A stretch of 62,435 nucleotides of DNA from Candidatus Atribacteria bacterium (GTDB lineage: Bacteria > Atribacterota > Phoenicimicrobiia > Phoenicimicrobiales > Phoenicimicrobiaceae), in contig DOTB01000031.1 in assembly GCA_003513845.1 (NCBI GenBank), positions 1 through 62,435 of the forward strand, given 5' to 3'. The translations under genes and the position numbers were made by a program. The notes beneath the pieces are model-generated. The model saw only the letters and a list, made by a program, of their open reading frames with translations. It was not told the origin of the DNA and did not search any database. Below are positions 23,508 to 31,985 of this stretch, one piece after another. How positions within the stretch are numbered: position 1 is the stretch's first letter; every line of letters begins with the position of its first letter.

Positions 23508-24704
23508 TTACTTTATCTTTAAAATCTCATCTAAGATTTTCTCAGCCATCTCCGTCTTGGGCATAAGAGGTAGTTCTTTATATACAATTCCTTCTTTATT
23601 TATAATCTTGGCTATATTTTTATCTGACCCAAATCCCGCATCTTTCGCTGATAAATCATTAGCAATAATCATATCTAATTTTTTCTCTCTTAATTTTTTA
23701 CAGGCATTCTGGATTAAATTTTCAGTTTCTGCAGCAAACCCTACTAATATTTTATCCCCTTTCTTCTTCCCCAACTCAAATAGAATATCCGGATTTCTTT
23801 CCAATTCAATAGTCATCTTTTCAGTTTCTTCTTTTTTAATTTTTCCTGAAACTTTTTCTTTTGGCCGAAAATCAGCTACTGCTGCGGCGGAAATTACAAT
23901 ATCTGCTTCCTCAAAATATTTAAATACTTCACTTTTCATCTCCTCAGCAGTATTTACAGAAATTGTATTAATCCCACTTATAGCCGACAAACTGGTGGGC
24001 CCGGTAATTAGAATAACCTTTGCCCCTCTGGCCTGAGCTATTTTAGCTAAGGCAAAACCCATTTTACCTGTAGAATAGTTGGAAATAAATCTGACATCAT
24101 CAATAGGTTCTCTGGTGCAGGAAGCAGTAATTAATACGGTCTTATTTTTATAATCTTTTTTAAAATACAAGGTATTTTCTACCTTAGCGACAATTTCTTC
24201 TATATCTGCCAATCTGCCTTCCCCTACTTCTCCACAGGCTAAAGGACCATATTCTGAATCTATAAATTCATAACCTAAGACAGCAAGCTTTTTAACATTT
24301 TCCTGGTAAATAGGATTTGATATCATATTTTTATTCATTGCCGGGGCAAAAATTACTTTGGATTTAAACGCCATTATAGTAGTAGTCAACATATCATCAG
24401 CAATACCATTGGCGATTTTCCCGACAATATTTGCCGTTGCAGGAGCAACTAATATCAAGTCAGCCCATTTAGAAAGAGAGATATGTTTTACCTCTATCTT
24501 GTCATTTGAAGAAAATAGATTAGTTATAACCGGGTGACCAGATAGAGTTGAAAAGGTTAAAGGTTGAACAAATTTTGTGGCAGATTCAGTCATAATTACA
24601 AAAACATCTGCCCCTTTTTTCTTTAATAAACTTAATATCTCAGCTGCCTTATAAGCAGCTATACTACCAGTAACCCCCAGTATAATCTTCTTCCCTTTTA
24701 ACAT
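23508..24704 (-). CDS. coaBC: Bifunctional phosphopantothenoylcysteine decarboxylase/synthetase
   Basis: 398 aa. The CoaC flavoprotein half (about 1-180: GVTGSIAAYKAAEI, HISLSKWADLILVAPATANI, PAMNKNM) is followed by the CoaB synthetase half (ITASCTREPIDDVRFISNYS, GFAAETENL, IANDLS, and the basic KFFF-like end). Catalyses two steps from 4'-phosphopantothenate toward coenzyme A. Tight operon with rpoZ and priA. Confidence 0.95.
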   Translation of the reverse strand: MLKGKKIILGVTGSIAAYKAAEILSLLKKKGADVFVIMTESATKFVQPLTFSTLSGHPVITNLFSSNDKIEVKHISLSKWADLILVAPATANIVGKIANGIADDMLTTTIMAFKSKVIFAPAMNKNMISNPIYQENVKKLAVLGYEFIDSEYGPLACGEVGEGRLADIEEIVAKVENTLYFKKDYKNKTVLITASCTREPIDDVRFISNYSTGKMGFALAKIAQARGAKVILITGPTSLSAISGINTISVNTAEEMKSEVFKYFEEADIVISAAAVADFRPKEKVSGKIKKEETEKMTIELERNPDILFELGKKKGDKILVGFAAETENLIQNACKKLREKKLDMIIANDLSAKDAGFGSDKNIAKIINKEGIVYKELPLMPKTEMAEKILDEILKIK

Positions 24705-24754
24705 CTTTTATCTCACCTTTCTCATATTAGGTAATACAATGCATAGGAAATGCT

Positions 24755-25006
24755 CTAAACACTGTTTTCTTTAAATAATTCCTCGGTTGTCTTGATTTCT
24801 TCTTTCTTTTTATGTTTTTCAGATTTTTCCAATGATGAAGTATTTTTTAGATATACCTTTCCCTCGTTAATCTCTTGCAAAGCAATTAATACAGCCTTTT
24901 TATGTTTAGGTTTTACCAAAGCTTTAGCACCATTTTGTAGTTGTTTCGCTCTTTTGGCAACCATCATAGCCAATAGATATTTATTTTCTTCCATATTCCC
25001 TTTCAC
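24755..25006 (-). CDS. rpoZ: RNA polymerase omega subunit
   Basis: 83 aa (start could also be the Met at residue 5). Contains YLLAMMVAKRAKQLQNGAKA and KKAVLIALQEINEGKV, the conserved omega pattern. Its place between gmk and coaBC is the usual one. A MITE-like repeat separates it from gmk. Confidence 0.88.
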   Translation of the reverse strand: MKGNMEENKYLLAMMVAKRAKQLQNGAKALVKPKHKKAVLIALQEINEGKVYLKNTSSLEKSEKHKKKEEIKTTEELFKENSV

Positions 25007-25035
25007 TCCTTTAATATATTGTCATTTTTCTTTTA

Positions 25036-25237
25036 TAGCCATTTCCCAGAAAGCCAAAATATTTTCCATAGCAAACGAGATATATATGGTACATTATCAA
25101 AATTTTATAACAAATTATGATTTTTTGGTTATAATTGTGTTGTAGGGGCACAATGAAGGACACGATGCATTATGCCCCCACATTTATAATGCATTATGCC
25201 TTATATTATCATTTTAGTCGCTTTTTGGGTTATAATT
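25036..25237. mobile_element. MITE-like element between gmk and rpoZ
   Basis: About 200 bases bounded by TTTCCCAGAAAGCC and CGCTTTTTGGGTTATAAT, imperfect inverted ends, with a degraded GGGCACAATGAA...GATGCATTATGCCCC core. Same family as elements at 34826, 43726, 43992 and 48720. No coding sequence. Confidence 0.65.
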
Positions 25238-25253
25238 ACATAATTACTATCAA

Positions 25254-25895
25254 CTATCTTATTCTGCATCTTTCTGCAATTATTATAGATTCTATTTTTT
25301 TTACCGCATCCTCTATATTATCATTTACTACCAGATAATCATAATTTTTCGCATACTTCATTTCATTAAATGCATCTTTTAATCTTCTTTCCAGGTCCTT
25401 TTCTGTTTCTGTTCTTCTCCCTCGTAATCTTTCTTCTAAATCTTTCCAGGAAGGAGGGGCGATAAAAATAAAAATCCCTTCTGGGAATTTATTCTTTATC
25501 TGAGCAGCTCCCTGAACATCTATCTCCAGCAATACATCTTCCCCTTTTTGTCTTTGCTCTATTAAAAAATCTAAAGGAGTCCCTTTATATTCTCCGTGGA
25601 CAAGTGCCCATTCGGCAAATTTATTTTCCTCTATCATCTTTTTAAATTCATCTTTAGATATAAAATAATAATCAATCCCGTTTCTCTCTCCTTTTCGAAG
25701 AGGCCGAGTAGTTACAGACACCGAGTATTTTAAATCTGGAAAAACTTCAAATATCTTTTCCCTTATAGTTCCTTTCCCTACTCCAGAGGGACCAGAGACA
25801 ACAAATAGTAAACCTCTCTTCTTTCTCTTATCTTCTATCTCGTATCTCATATCTAATTTAGAGATAAAAGATAAAAAGTCTTTATCAGTACTCAT
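25254..25895 (-). CDS. gmk: Guanylate kinase
   Basis: 213 aa with P-loop SGPSGVGKGTI, SVTTRPLRKGERNGIDYYFI, FAEWALVHGEYKGTP and LEIDVQGAAQIK. About 25 residues precede the usual start; a downstream Met (MRYEIEDK) is a possible alternative. Makes GDP from GMP. Follows remA and yicC as in Firmicutes. Confidence 0.95.
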   Translation of the reverse strand: MSTDKDFLSFISKLDMRYEIEDKRKKRGLLFVVSGPSGVGKGTIREKIFEVFPDLKYSVSVTTRPLRKGERNGIDYYFISKDEFKKMIEENKFAEWALVHGEYKGTPLDFLIEQRQKGEDVLLEIDVQGAAQIKNKFPEGIFIFIAPPSWKDLEERLRGRRTETEKDLERRLKDAFNEMKYAKNYDYLVVNDNIEDAVKKIESIIIAERCRIR

Positions 25896-25907
25896 TTTTA
25901 AAATTAC

Positions 25908-26189
25908 CTACTTTGTAATATTTTCTTTTGATTCTGGAACTTGAAGGGTAAGTCCAGTAAATCTTTGGGCTATGGTTTCGGGCTGGATAGATGATAAAAT
26001 TATGTGATCACTGTCGGTAATTATTATCGCCCTTGTTCTCCTACCATAAGTAGCATCAATCAACCTCTTTTGGACCTTTGCCTCTTCTTTTATCCTTTTC
26101 AAGGGTGCTGAATCTGGACTTAATATAGAAATAACCCTTGTAGAATTTACAAAATTACCAAAACCAATATTTACTAAACTATTTATCAT
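25908..26189 (-). CDS. remA: RemA-family (DUF370) regulatory protein
   Basis: 93 aa. [20 protein letters not shown] and [20 protein letters not shown] match DUF370/RemA, a DNA-binding regulator of biofilm matrix genes in Bacillus. Gene order yicC-remA-gmk-rpoZ is conserved in Firmicutes. Together with the c-di-GMP riboswitch it points to a surface/biofilm lifestyle, but targets here are unknown. Confidence 0.9.
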   Translation of the reverse strand: MINSLVNIGFGNFVNSTRVISILSPDSAPLKRIKEEAKVQKRLIDATYGRRTRAIIITDSDHIILSSIQPETIAQRFTGLTLQVPESKENITK

Positions 26190-26207
26190 TCTTATTTCCT
26201 CCTCGTG

Positions 26208-27089
26208 TTATTCAATATTGCGAGCCTGTTCTCTTATCTTTTCTAATTCACTTTTCACAGCTATAACCAGAGAAGCTATCTTTAAATTATTATTCTTGGA
26301 GCCGATAGTGTTTGCTTCCCGGTTGATCTCTTGAATTATAAAATCCATTTTCCTGCCCATCGGTTCATCTGAACTCATCAAATCACTAAGTTGAGTTAAA
26401 TGGCTTCTTGCCCTGATAATTTCTTCAGTTATATCGGTCTTTTCGGCAAATATGGCTGCCTCTAATTCAATTCTTCCTTCATCCACATTTAAACCATCAG
26501 TTAGATTTTTTATCTTTTTTAAAAATTCATCCTTATAGTCAGTTAAAGACAATTTTGAACATTTCTCAATCTTATCCAGTAACTTTATTATCTTTTTTGT
26601 CCTTTTCTTTATATCATTGGCAAGGACCTTGCCTTCTTTTTCCCTCATTCTTAATAATGATTCTAAAGCTTTATTTACGCTTTCCTCTATCAAGGGCCAC
26701 ATCTTATCAGTTTCTTCTTCTCTTACTACCTGAAAAATATCCTTGAATTTAATTATGGAATCCATATTTATTTCATCTTTGAATTTATATTTATCTTTTA
26801 AATTCTTTAGGGATCTATAGTAAGAATCACACAACTCTTCGTTTATTATTACCTTCTCTTCCTCAGGACCATACTTATTTAATTTTATTAATACATTTAC
26901 TTTTCCCCTGGATATCTTTTCCTTTATAAGTTTTTCGATTTTTTGTTCAATTTCTAAAGACTGGACAGAATTTTTTATAATAACATCACAATATTTGTTA
27001 TTTAATGTTTTTATTTCTACCAAACATTCCTGGTCTGCTTTTTTAATCTTTCCCACTCCATAGCCGGTCATACTTCTAACCAATTTCAT
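26208..27089 (-). CDS. yicC: YicC-family endoribonuclease
   Basis: 293 aa from the ATG at 27089; a TTG at 27104 would add five residues. The start RSMTGYGVG and the C-terminal DFIIQEINREANTIGSK motif are diagnostic for YicC/YloC, an RNase affecting stress and RNA turnover. Head of the yicC-remA-gmk run. Confidence 0.9.
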   Translation of the reverse strand: MKLVRSMTGYGVGKIKKADQECLVEIKTLNNKYCDVIIKNSVQSLEIEQKIEKLIKEKISRGKVNVLIKLNKYGPEEEKVIINEELCDSYYRSLKNLKDKYKFKDEINMDSIIKFKDIFQVVREEETDKMWPLIEESVNKALESLLRMREKEGKVLANDIKKRTKKIIKLLDKIEKCSKLSLTDYKDEFLKKIKNLTDGLNVDEGRIELEAAIFAEKTDITEEIIRARSHLTQLSDLMSSDEPMGRKMDFIIQEINREANTIGSKNNNLKIASLVIAVKSELEKIREQARNIE

Positions 27090-27104
27090 TTCCCCTTTAC
27101 ACAA

Positions 27105-27515
27105 TAGTTATTTTCCAAAAATAAAAAAATATTTCCCACAGGTTATGTATCTGGTATATTATAGAGGCACAATGAATTGTGCCCTCTTATATTATTGCCT
27201 AATTTCTAAAATTATAAACTTCACATTAATTTTATGGTAATAGTCAAGGTATGTCAAATAATATTGTATAAAACCAGTATCAGACATATATTATCACATA
27301 ACCGTAGGACAGACGTCTTGCCTGTCAGGGTAGGGGTTCGATTCATCGAACCCGAAAAAGTTACGATGTATCGTGCCCTTCTTTTATTTTCTTGATTATA
27401 TTCCTCTAATAGATTATATTTATTATACAGGAAAATTTCTCTCCTGTAATCCTAATTAGCCTATAGGCAAGAGTACTAAATCAGGTAACGGGTCGGATAA
27501 ATCCGACCCCTACAT
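27105..27515. repeat. Repeat-filled region between divergent yicC and rqcH
   Basis: Contains a degraded MITE left half (TTATTTTCCAAAAATA, GGCACAATGAATTGTGCCC), then GGACAGACGTCTTGCCTGTC, GGGTTCGATTCATCGAACCC, CGATGTATCGTGCCC and GGGTCGGATAAATCCGACCC (27490-27509). Both promoters must lie in or around these repeats. No gene. Confidence 0.7.
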
Positions 27516-27618
27516 CATATTTGTGAAGAAACATAATAAGTTGATAACTGACAATTTGTATTTAATACTAACGACTATTTACTATTCACTAACGACTAAT
27601 TTAAACAAGGAGCCTAAA

Positions 27619-29451
27619 ATGTCCTTAGATAGTATTAGTTTGGCAGCAATTAAAAAAGAACTTATCGATATGTTTAAAGATGCAAAGATAGTAAACATAT
27701 TTCAAGTTAAAAAATACAAAATTATTTTCGAAGTAAAACCTGTCAGAGCTTTACCCTCTTATAATAGTGGCAGTATAGCTAAAAGTAGGAAATTATTTCA
27801 TATTCATATTTCGACAGATCCCTCAAAGATGGAAATCTATTTTTCAGAGGCAGAAAATATCAAAGAAACTATTAGTTCTCCTTTTTTAGCTTTATTGCAA
27901 AGCCAGCTCATCGGGGGGAAGATTTTAGATATAAAACACCCCGATTTTGACCGAATATTGCATTTCATTATCCAGCCTTATCTTAAATTTGGTGAAACCA
28001 AAAACGTAACCCTGATTGTAGAGTTTATGGGCAAACACAGTAATATAATTCTGCTTAATGAAAATAATTTGATAGAAGGAAGCATCAAATCGATAACTTC
28101 AAAAATCAACAGATACAGAGAGGTAATTCCTGGTAAATTATACATTCCCCCTCCCTCTCAAAATAAATTAAACCCCTTAGAAATAAGTAAAGAAAATTTC
28201 TTTAATATCTTTTATTCCTGTACTGATAAAGAACTTAGTCTCGGCCAGCTTTTGCAAAATAAACTCAAAGGGATAAACCCCCAGAGTGCAAAAGAAATAA
28301 TTTTCCAGGCAAATTTACTTCCAGACAAGAAAATTTTGGAAGTATCACCCGAGGAATTAGAATCTTTATGGTCTTCTTTAAACAGAATTGCAGAAGAGAT
28401 TAAACATCACCACCTTAATCCCACCGTCTTTTTAGACCCTCTATCAAAAAAGATAAAGACTTATTCCCTAATTGGATCCAGGCAATTCCCCCGATATAGC
28501 AAATTATCATTTAATGATGCAAACTCCTGCTTAAAATATTTCTTTACTGAATGGGAAAAAGAAAGAGAAATTATTTCTTTAAAGAATAAATTAGAAAACA
28601 TAATTAATAAAAATATGGCCAAACTAAATGCTAAGATGCAGGTTTATCAGAAGAAAATCGAAGAAGTAAAAAATTGTGAGAGATATAAATTGATGGGTGA
28701 ATTGATAAAATCAAATCTTGGCCATATTAAACGGGGAGATACAGAAATTACTACTATTAATTATTACTCTCCTCAGCAAGAAGATATAACTATTCCCTTA
28801 AATAGCAGTCTAACTCCCTTACAGAATGCTCAGTCATATTTTAAAAAATATAGAAAAACAAAAGATAGTCTGAAAGTAATTTCTGAACAATTAAACAGCA
28901 ACCAGGTAAAACTCTCCCAATTAGAAGAACTTCAAGAATTATATAAGCAGAACAGTGATTCTCTTTCCAATCTGCATCAAATTTATAATAACTTAGTAAA
29001 ATTGGGATTAGTCAAGAAAGTAATTACCCCCGCTAAAAAGCAGAAAAAAGAAATAAATAAATTAAGACCGGCAAAATATATTTCTAAAGATGGTTGGGAA
29101 ATTTATGTAGGCAAAAACAACCAACAGAATGATTTTTTAACTCTAAAGCTCGCCTCAGGAAATGATATCTGGCTACATACAAAAACTATTCAGGGCGCCC
29201 ATGTAATTATTAAAAATAAAGGTGGTAACCAGACTCCGCCACTAAGCACCTTACTCCAAGCTGCCCAATTAGCTGCTTATTTTAGTAAGGCTAAAAATGA
29301 AAATAAAGTGATGGTTGATTACACTCTTAAAAAATATGTAAAAAAACCTAAAAATGCCAAACCTGGTATGGTTACTTATTCTCACGAAAAAAGTCTCATA
29401 ATCAAAATAAATCCTCAGGATATTAAAGATATAATTTCTCCGGTGAATTAA
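27619..29451 (+). CDS. rqcH: Ribosome quality-control protein RqcH (NFACT/FbpA family)
   Basis: 610 aa from ATG at 27619 with AAGGAG at 27607-27612; the frame open from 27523 is leader sequence. NFACT-N domain, a central coiled-coil (about 330-480), and NFACT-R domain (YVGKNNQQNDFLTLKLASGN, DIWLHTKTIQGAHVII). RqcH binds split 50S subunits and adds C-terminal alanine tails to stalled peptides. It is the only core gene here on the + strand. Confidence 0.9.
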   Translation: MSLDSISLAAIKKELIDMFKDAKIVNIFQVKKYKIIFEVKPVRALPSYNSGSIAKSRKLFHIHISTDPSKMEIYFSEAENIKETISSPFLALLQSQLIGGKILDIKHPDFDRILHFIIQPYLKFGETKNVTLIVEFMGKHSNIILLNENNLIEGSIKSITSKINRYREVIPGKLYIPPPSQNKLNPLEISKENFFNIFYSCTDKELSLGQLLQNKLKGINPQSAKEIIFQANLLPDKKILEVSPEELESLWSSLNRIAEEIKHHHLNPTVFLDPLSKKIKTYSLIGSRQFPRYSKLSFNDANSCLKYFFTEWEKEREIISLKNKLENIINKNMAKLNAKMQVYQKKIEEVKNCERYKLMGELIKSNLGHIKRGDTEITTINYYSPQQEDITIPLNSSLTPLQNAQSYFKKYRKTKDSLKVISEQLNSNQVKLSQLEELQELYKQNSDSLSNLHQIYNNLVKLGLVKKVITPAKKQKKEINKLRPAKYISKDGWEIYVGKNNQQNDFLTLKLASGNDIWLHTKTIQGAHVIIKNKGGNQTPPLSTLLQAAQLAAYFSKAKNENKVMVDYTLKKYVKKPKNAKPGMVTYSHEKSLIIKINPQDIKDIISPVN

Positions 29452-29513
29452 GAAAATAAATTTTTTCTTGAAATCCCTTTGGCTTACAATAGCTGCTAGT
29501 TATTACTGTATTG

Positions 29514-29610
29514 TAGGGGCACAATGAATTGTGCCCTTATTGTTTATTACCTACTGTCTCTTGTGGGCACGATGCATCGTGCCCCTACATTCCTGATAAT
29601 CTTGTGTGCT
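29514..29610. repeat. Palindrome pair after rqcH
   Basis: GGGCACAATGAATTGTGCCC (29517-29536), a linker, and GGGCACGATGCATCGTGCCC. It ends in TGTGTGCTCTTTGGGTTACAATC-like sequence, the right end of the MITE family (to 29623). An almost identical copy of the pair and linker is at 30573-30650, flanking rluD. Confidence 0.8.
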
Positions 29611-29623
29611 CTTTGGGTTACAA

Positions 29624-30550
29624 TCATTGATCATTTTTTCTTAAATAACTAATCAGTTCCTGCATATCAGTAGGTAAAGGAGCACTAAATTCCATATGTG
29701 TTTTGGTAAAAGGATGGGCGAAACCTAAAATATATGAATGTAAGGCTTGTCTATTTATATTTAATTCCTGCTTTCTTCGGCTATATACTTTATCACCGAC
29801 CACAGGATGACCGATGAAAGATAGGTGAACCCTTATCTGGTGAGTCCTACCAGTGTAGATCTCTACTTCAAGTAAAGTATAATTTAAAAATCTCTTTAAT
29901 ACTTTAAATTTAGTAAAGGCATCCCTGCTCTTCCCTTCAGTTACTGCCATTTTTTTTCGGTCTCTTAAACTTCTACCGATTGGGGCATCGATAATTCCAG
30001 ACTCATTTTCTACCTCTCCATAAACTAAAGCGAGGTATTTTTTAGTTATCTGACGATTTTTTATCTGGCAAGATAAATCAAGATGGGCAAAGTCATTTTT
30101 GGCAACCACCATTATACCTGAAGTATTTTTGTCTAGCCGATGAACAATTCCCGGTCTAATTATCCCGCCTATCCCAGACAGTGAATCCTGGCAATGATAT
30201 AATAAGGCATTAACCAGGGTACCAGAACGTACTTTCCCAGCTGGATGAACTATCATTCCTGGCGGTTTGTTAACCACAATTAGATATTCATCTTCATAGA
30301 TAATATCCAAGGGGATTGCTTCTGCTTTAATCTCTAATTCTTTCGCATCTGGAAGATATAAATCAATTTTATCTCCATTTTTTAATAGGTAACTTGGCTT
30401 CACAGAGTTATTATTTATTTTTATCTTGCCCTGGGTGATTAGATTCTGGACTTGGGACCTGGAGGGGAGTATTTCTTCTCTGGTTAAATAGGTATCGATT
30501 CTAATCCTATCTTCACCATCATAAAAGATAGTTTTTTCTTTTTCTTTCAT
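29624..30550 (-). CDS. rluD: RluD-family 23S rRNA pseudouridine synthase
   Basis: 308 aa. N-terminal S4 RNA-binding domain (LPSRSQVQNLITQGKIKINN) and catalytic domain with HRLDKNTSGIMVVAKN (catalytic Asp) and GRTHQIRVHLSFIGHPVVGD. Equivalent to Bacillus YlyB, downstream of lspA. Both sides of the gene carry the same palindrome pair. Confidence 0.92.
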   Translation of the reverse strand: MKEKEKTIFYDGEDRIRIDTYLTREEILPSRSQVQNLITQGKIKINNNSVKPSYLLKNGDKIDLYLPDAKELEIKAEAIPLDIIYEDEYLIVVNKPPGMIVHPAGKVRSGTLVNALLYHCQDSLSGIGGIIRPGIVHRLDKNTSGIMVVAKNDFAHLDLSCQIKNRQITKKYLALVYGEVENESGIIDAPIGRSLRDRKKMAVTEGKSRDAFTKFKVLKRFLNYTLLEVEIYTGRTHQIRVHLSFIGHPVVGDKVYSRRKQELNINRQALHSYILGFAHPFTKTHMEFSAPLPTDMQELISYLRKNDQ

Positions 30551-30572
30551 CTATCAAAGACATCCTTTACAT

Positions 30573-30650
30573 TGTAGGGGCACAATGAATTGTGCCCTTA
30601 TTGTTTATTACCTACTGTCTCTTGTGGGCACGATGCATCGTGCCCCTACC
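30573..30650. repeat. Palindrome pair between lgt and rluD
   Basis: Same GGGCACAAT/GGGCACGAT pair and linker as at 29514-29592, in the same orientation, so rluD is bracketed by direct copies. Confidence 0.8.
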
Positions 30651-30676
30651 TATTATAAATTACCTATTACCTGTTA

Positions 30677-31504
30677 CTATTTTTCTATTATGTGCTCTTG
30701 AATATTTTGCTTTCTCTTCTTTAGAATATTCATAAAAATTAATGAACAAAGGACAATAATAATGCAAATAGCTTGAGTAATAGTTAAATTAAAAAATATG
30801 TAATCATCTTCATAGAACCTAAAAAATTCTATGACAAAACGAGATATGGAATACAATATCAAGAAAGTCAAAAAAATGAATCCATCATATTTTTTATACT
30901 TTTTTATCCACAGAAGAATTATAAAAATTAAAAATCCATACAGGGAAGAATAAAGTTGAGTTGGAATTACCGGGAGAGTATGGGAGCTCCCAGAAGCAAT
31001 CAATCCATCTTTTAAATGTTGCATATATACAGGAGGCATATTTAAAGCAGGAAACTTGATTCCACATTTTTCTGATACTATACCAAAACAACAACCATTT
31101 AAAAAACAACCTATTCTTGCAATTCCTAAGCCGAGAGCAATAGATGGAGCTATAATGTCAGTATATTTCCAAAATGAAAGCTTACTCCTCTTAACATACC
31201 ACGAACCAAGAATAAAGGCTAAAATAAAACCTCCAAAAAAGGCTAATCCTCCTTGCCTGAAATAAAATATTTTCACAGGGTTTTTTAAATAATAATCAAG
31301 ATAAAATATCACATAGCCTAATCTTCCCCCTATTAGAGCACCTATAATAACATATAAACTTATATCTAAAATTCTCTCCGGGTCTTCTCCACACCTTTTT
31401 GCTTCTTTCATAGCTAATAATATTCCTGCTATAAAAGCTAAAGCAATCATTACTCCATAAGAATAAATGGGAAATGAACCAATATTGAATAAAATTCTGT
31501 ACAT
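30677..31504 (-). CDS. lgt: Prolipoprotein diacylglyceryl transferase
   Basis: 275 aa, about seven membrane segments. Family signature GGRLGYVIFYLDYYLKNP, GGLAFFGGFILAFILG and GIARIGCFLNGCCFG. Attaches diacylglycerol to lipobox cysteines. Lies directly after lspA, so both lipoprotein-processing enzymes are co-expressed with ileS. The DUF4382 lipoprotein at 8239 is one likely substrate. Confidence 0.94.
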   Translation of the reverse strand: MYRILFNIGSFPIYSYGVMIALAFIAGILLAMKEAKRCGEDPERILDISLYVIIGALIGGRLGYVIFYLDYYLKNPVKIFYFRQGGLAFFGGFILAFILGSWYVKRSKLSFWKYTDIIAPSIALGLGIARIGCFLNGCCFGIVSEKCGIKFPALNMPPVYMQHLKDGLIASGSSHTLPVIPTQLYSSLYGFLIFIILLWIKKYKKYDGFIFLTFLILYSISRFVIEFFRFYEDDYIFFNLTITQAICIIIVLCSLIFMNILKKRKQNIQEHIIEK

Positions 31505-31510
31505 TATATT

Positions 31511-31984
31511 CTACTCCTTATTTTCTTCTTTGGTATAAAATAAAAAATAAACTAATAATATTAACATCCCGCATACTATTGCCGTATCGGCAAAGTTAAA
31601 AATTGGCCAAATTCGAAAATCTAAAAAATCTATTACCCTCCCAGTTCTCAGCCGGTCAATAAGATTCCCTACCGCCCCACCTAGAACGAGGGTTAAAGGA
31701 ACATACATAATGGATTCTTTCTTAAAAACTATCTTTCTGGAAATTAGAATAGTCAAAATTACCGAGATTAAAATTGCTATTACCAAAAATATAGTTTGAT
31801 ATTGAAAAATTCCAAAGGCAGTTCGAGGATTTTCTATATAGGTAATATGAAATATCCCTTTGATTATAGGTATAGATTCTCCGATTTTCATTTTTTGTTG
31901 AACAAGAAATTTGCTCCCTTGGTCGAATAGTATTACTAATATTGTCCAGACGATAAATTTCATTGTCCTTCCCTTTCTACTCAT
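31511..31984 (-). CDS. lspA: Lipoprotein signal peptidase
   Basis: 157 aa, four membrane segments. Catalytic aspartates in GGAVGNLIDRL and FNFADTAI; ENPRTAFGIF is the substrate motif. Cleaves prolipoprotein signal peptides. Its start is one base from the ileS stop, so translation is probably coupled. Confidence 0.94.
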   Translation of the reverse strand: MSRKGRTMKFIVWTILVILFDQGSKFLVQQKMKIGESIPIIKGIFHITYIENPRTAFGIFQYQTIFLVIAILISVILTILISRKIVFKKESIMYVPLTLVLGGAVGNLIDRLRTGRVIDFLDFRIWPIFNFADTAIVCGMLILLVYFLFYTKEENKE

Positions 31985-31985
31985 T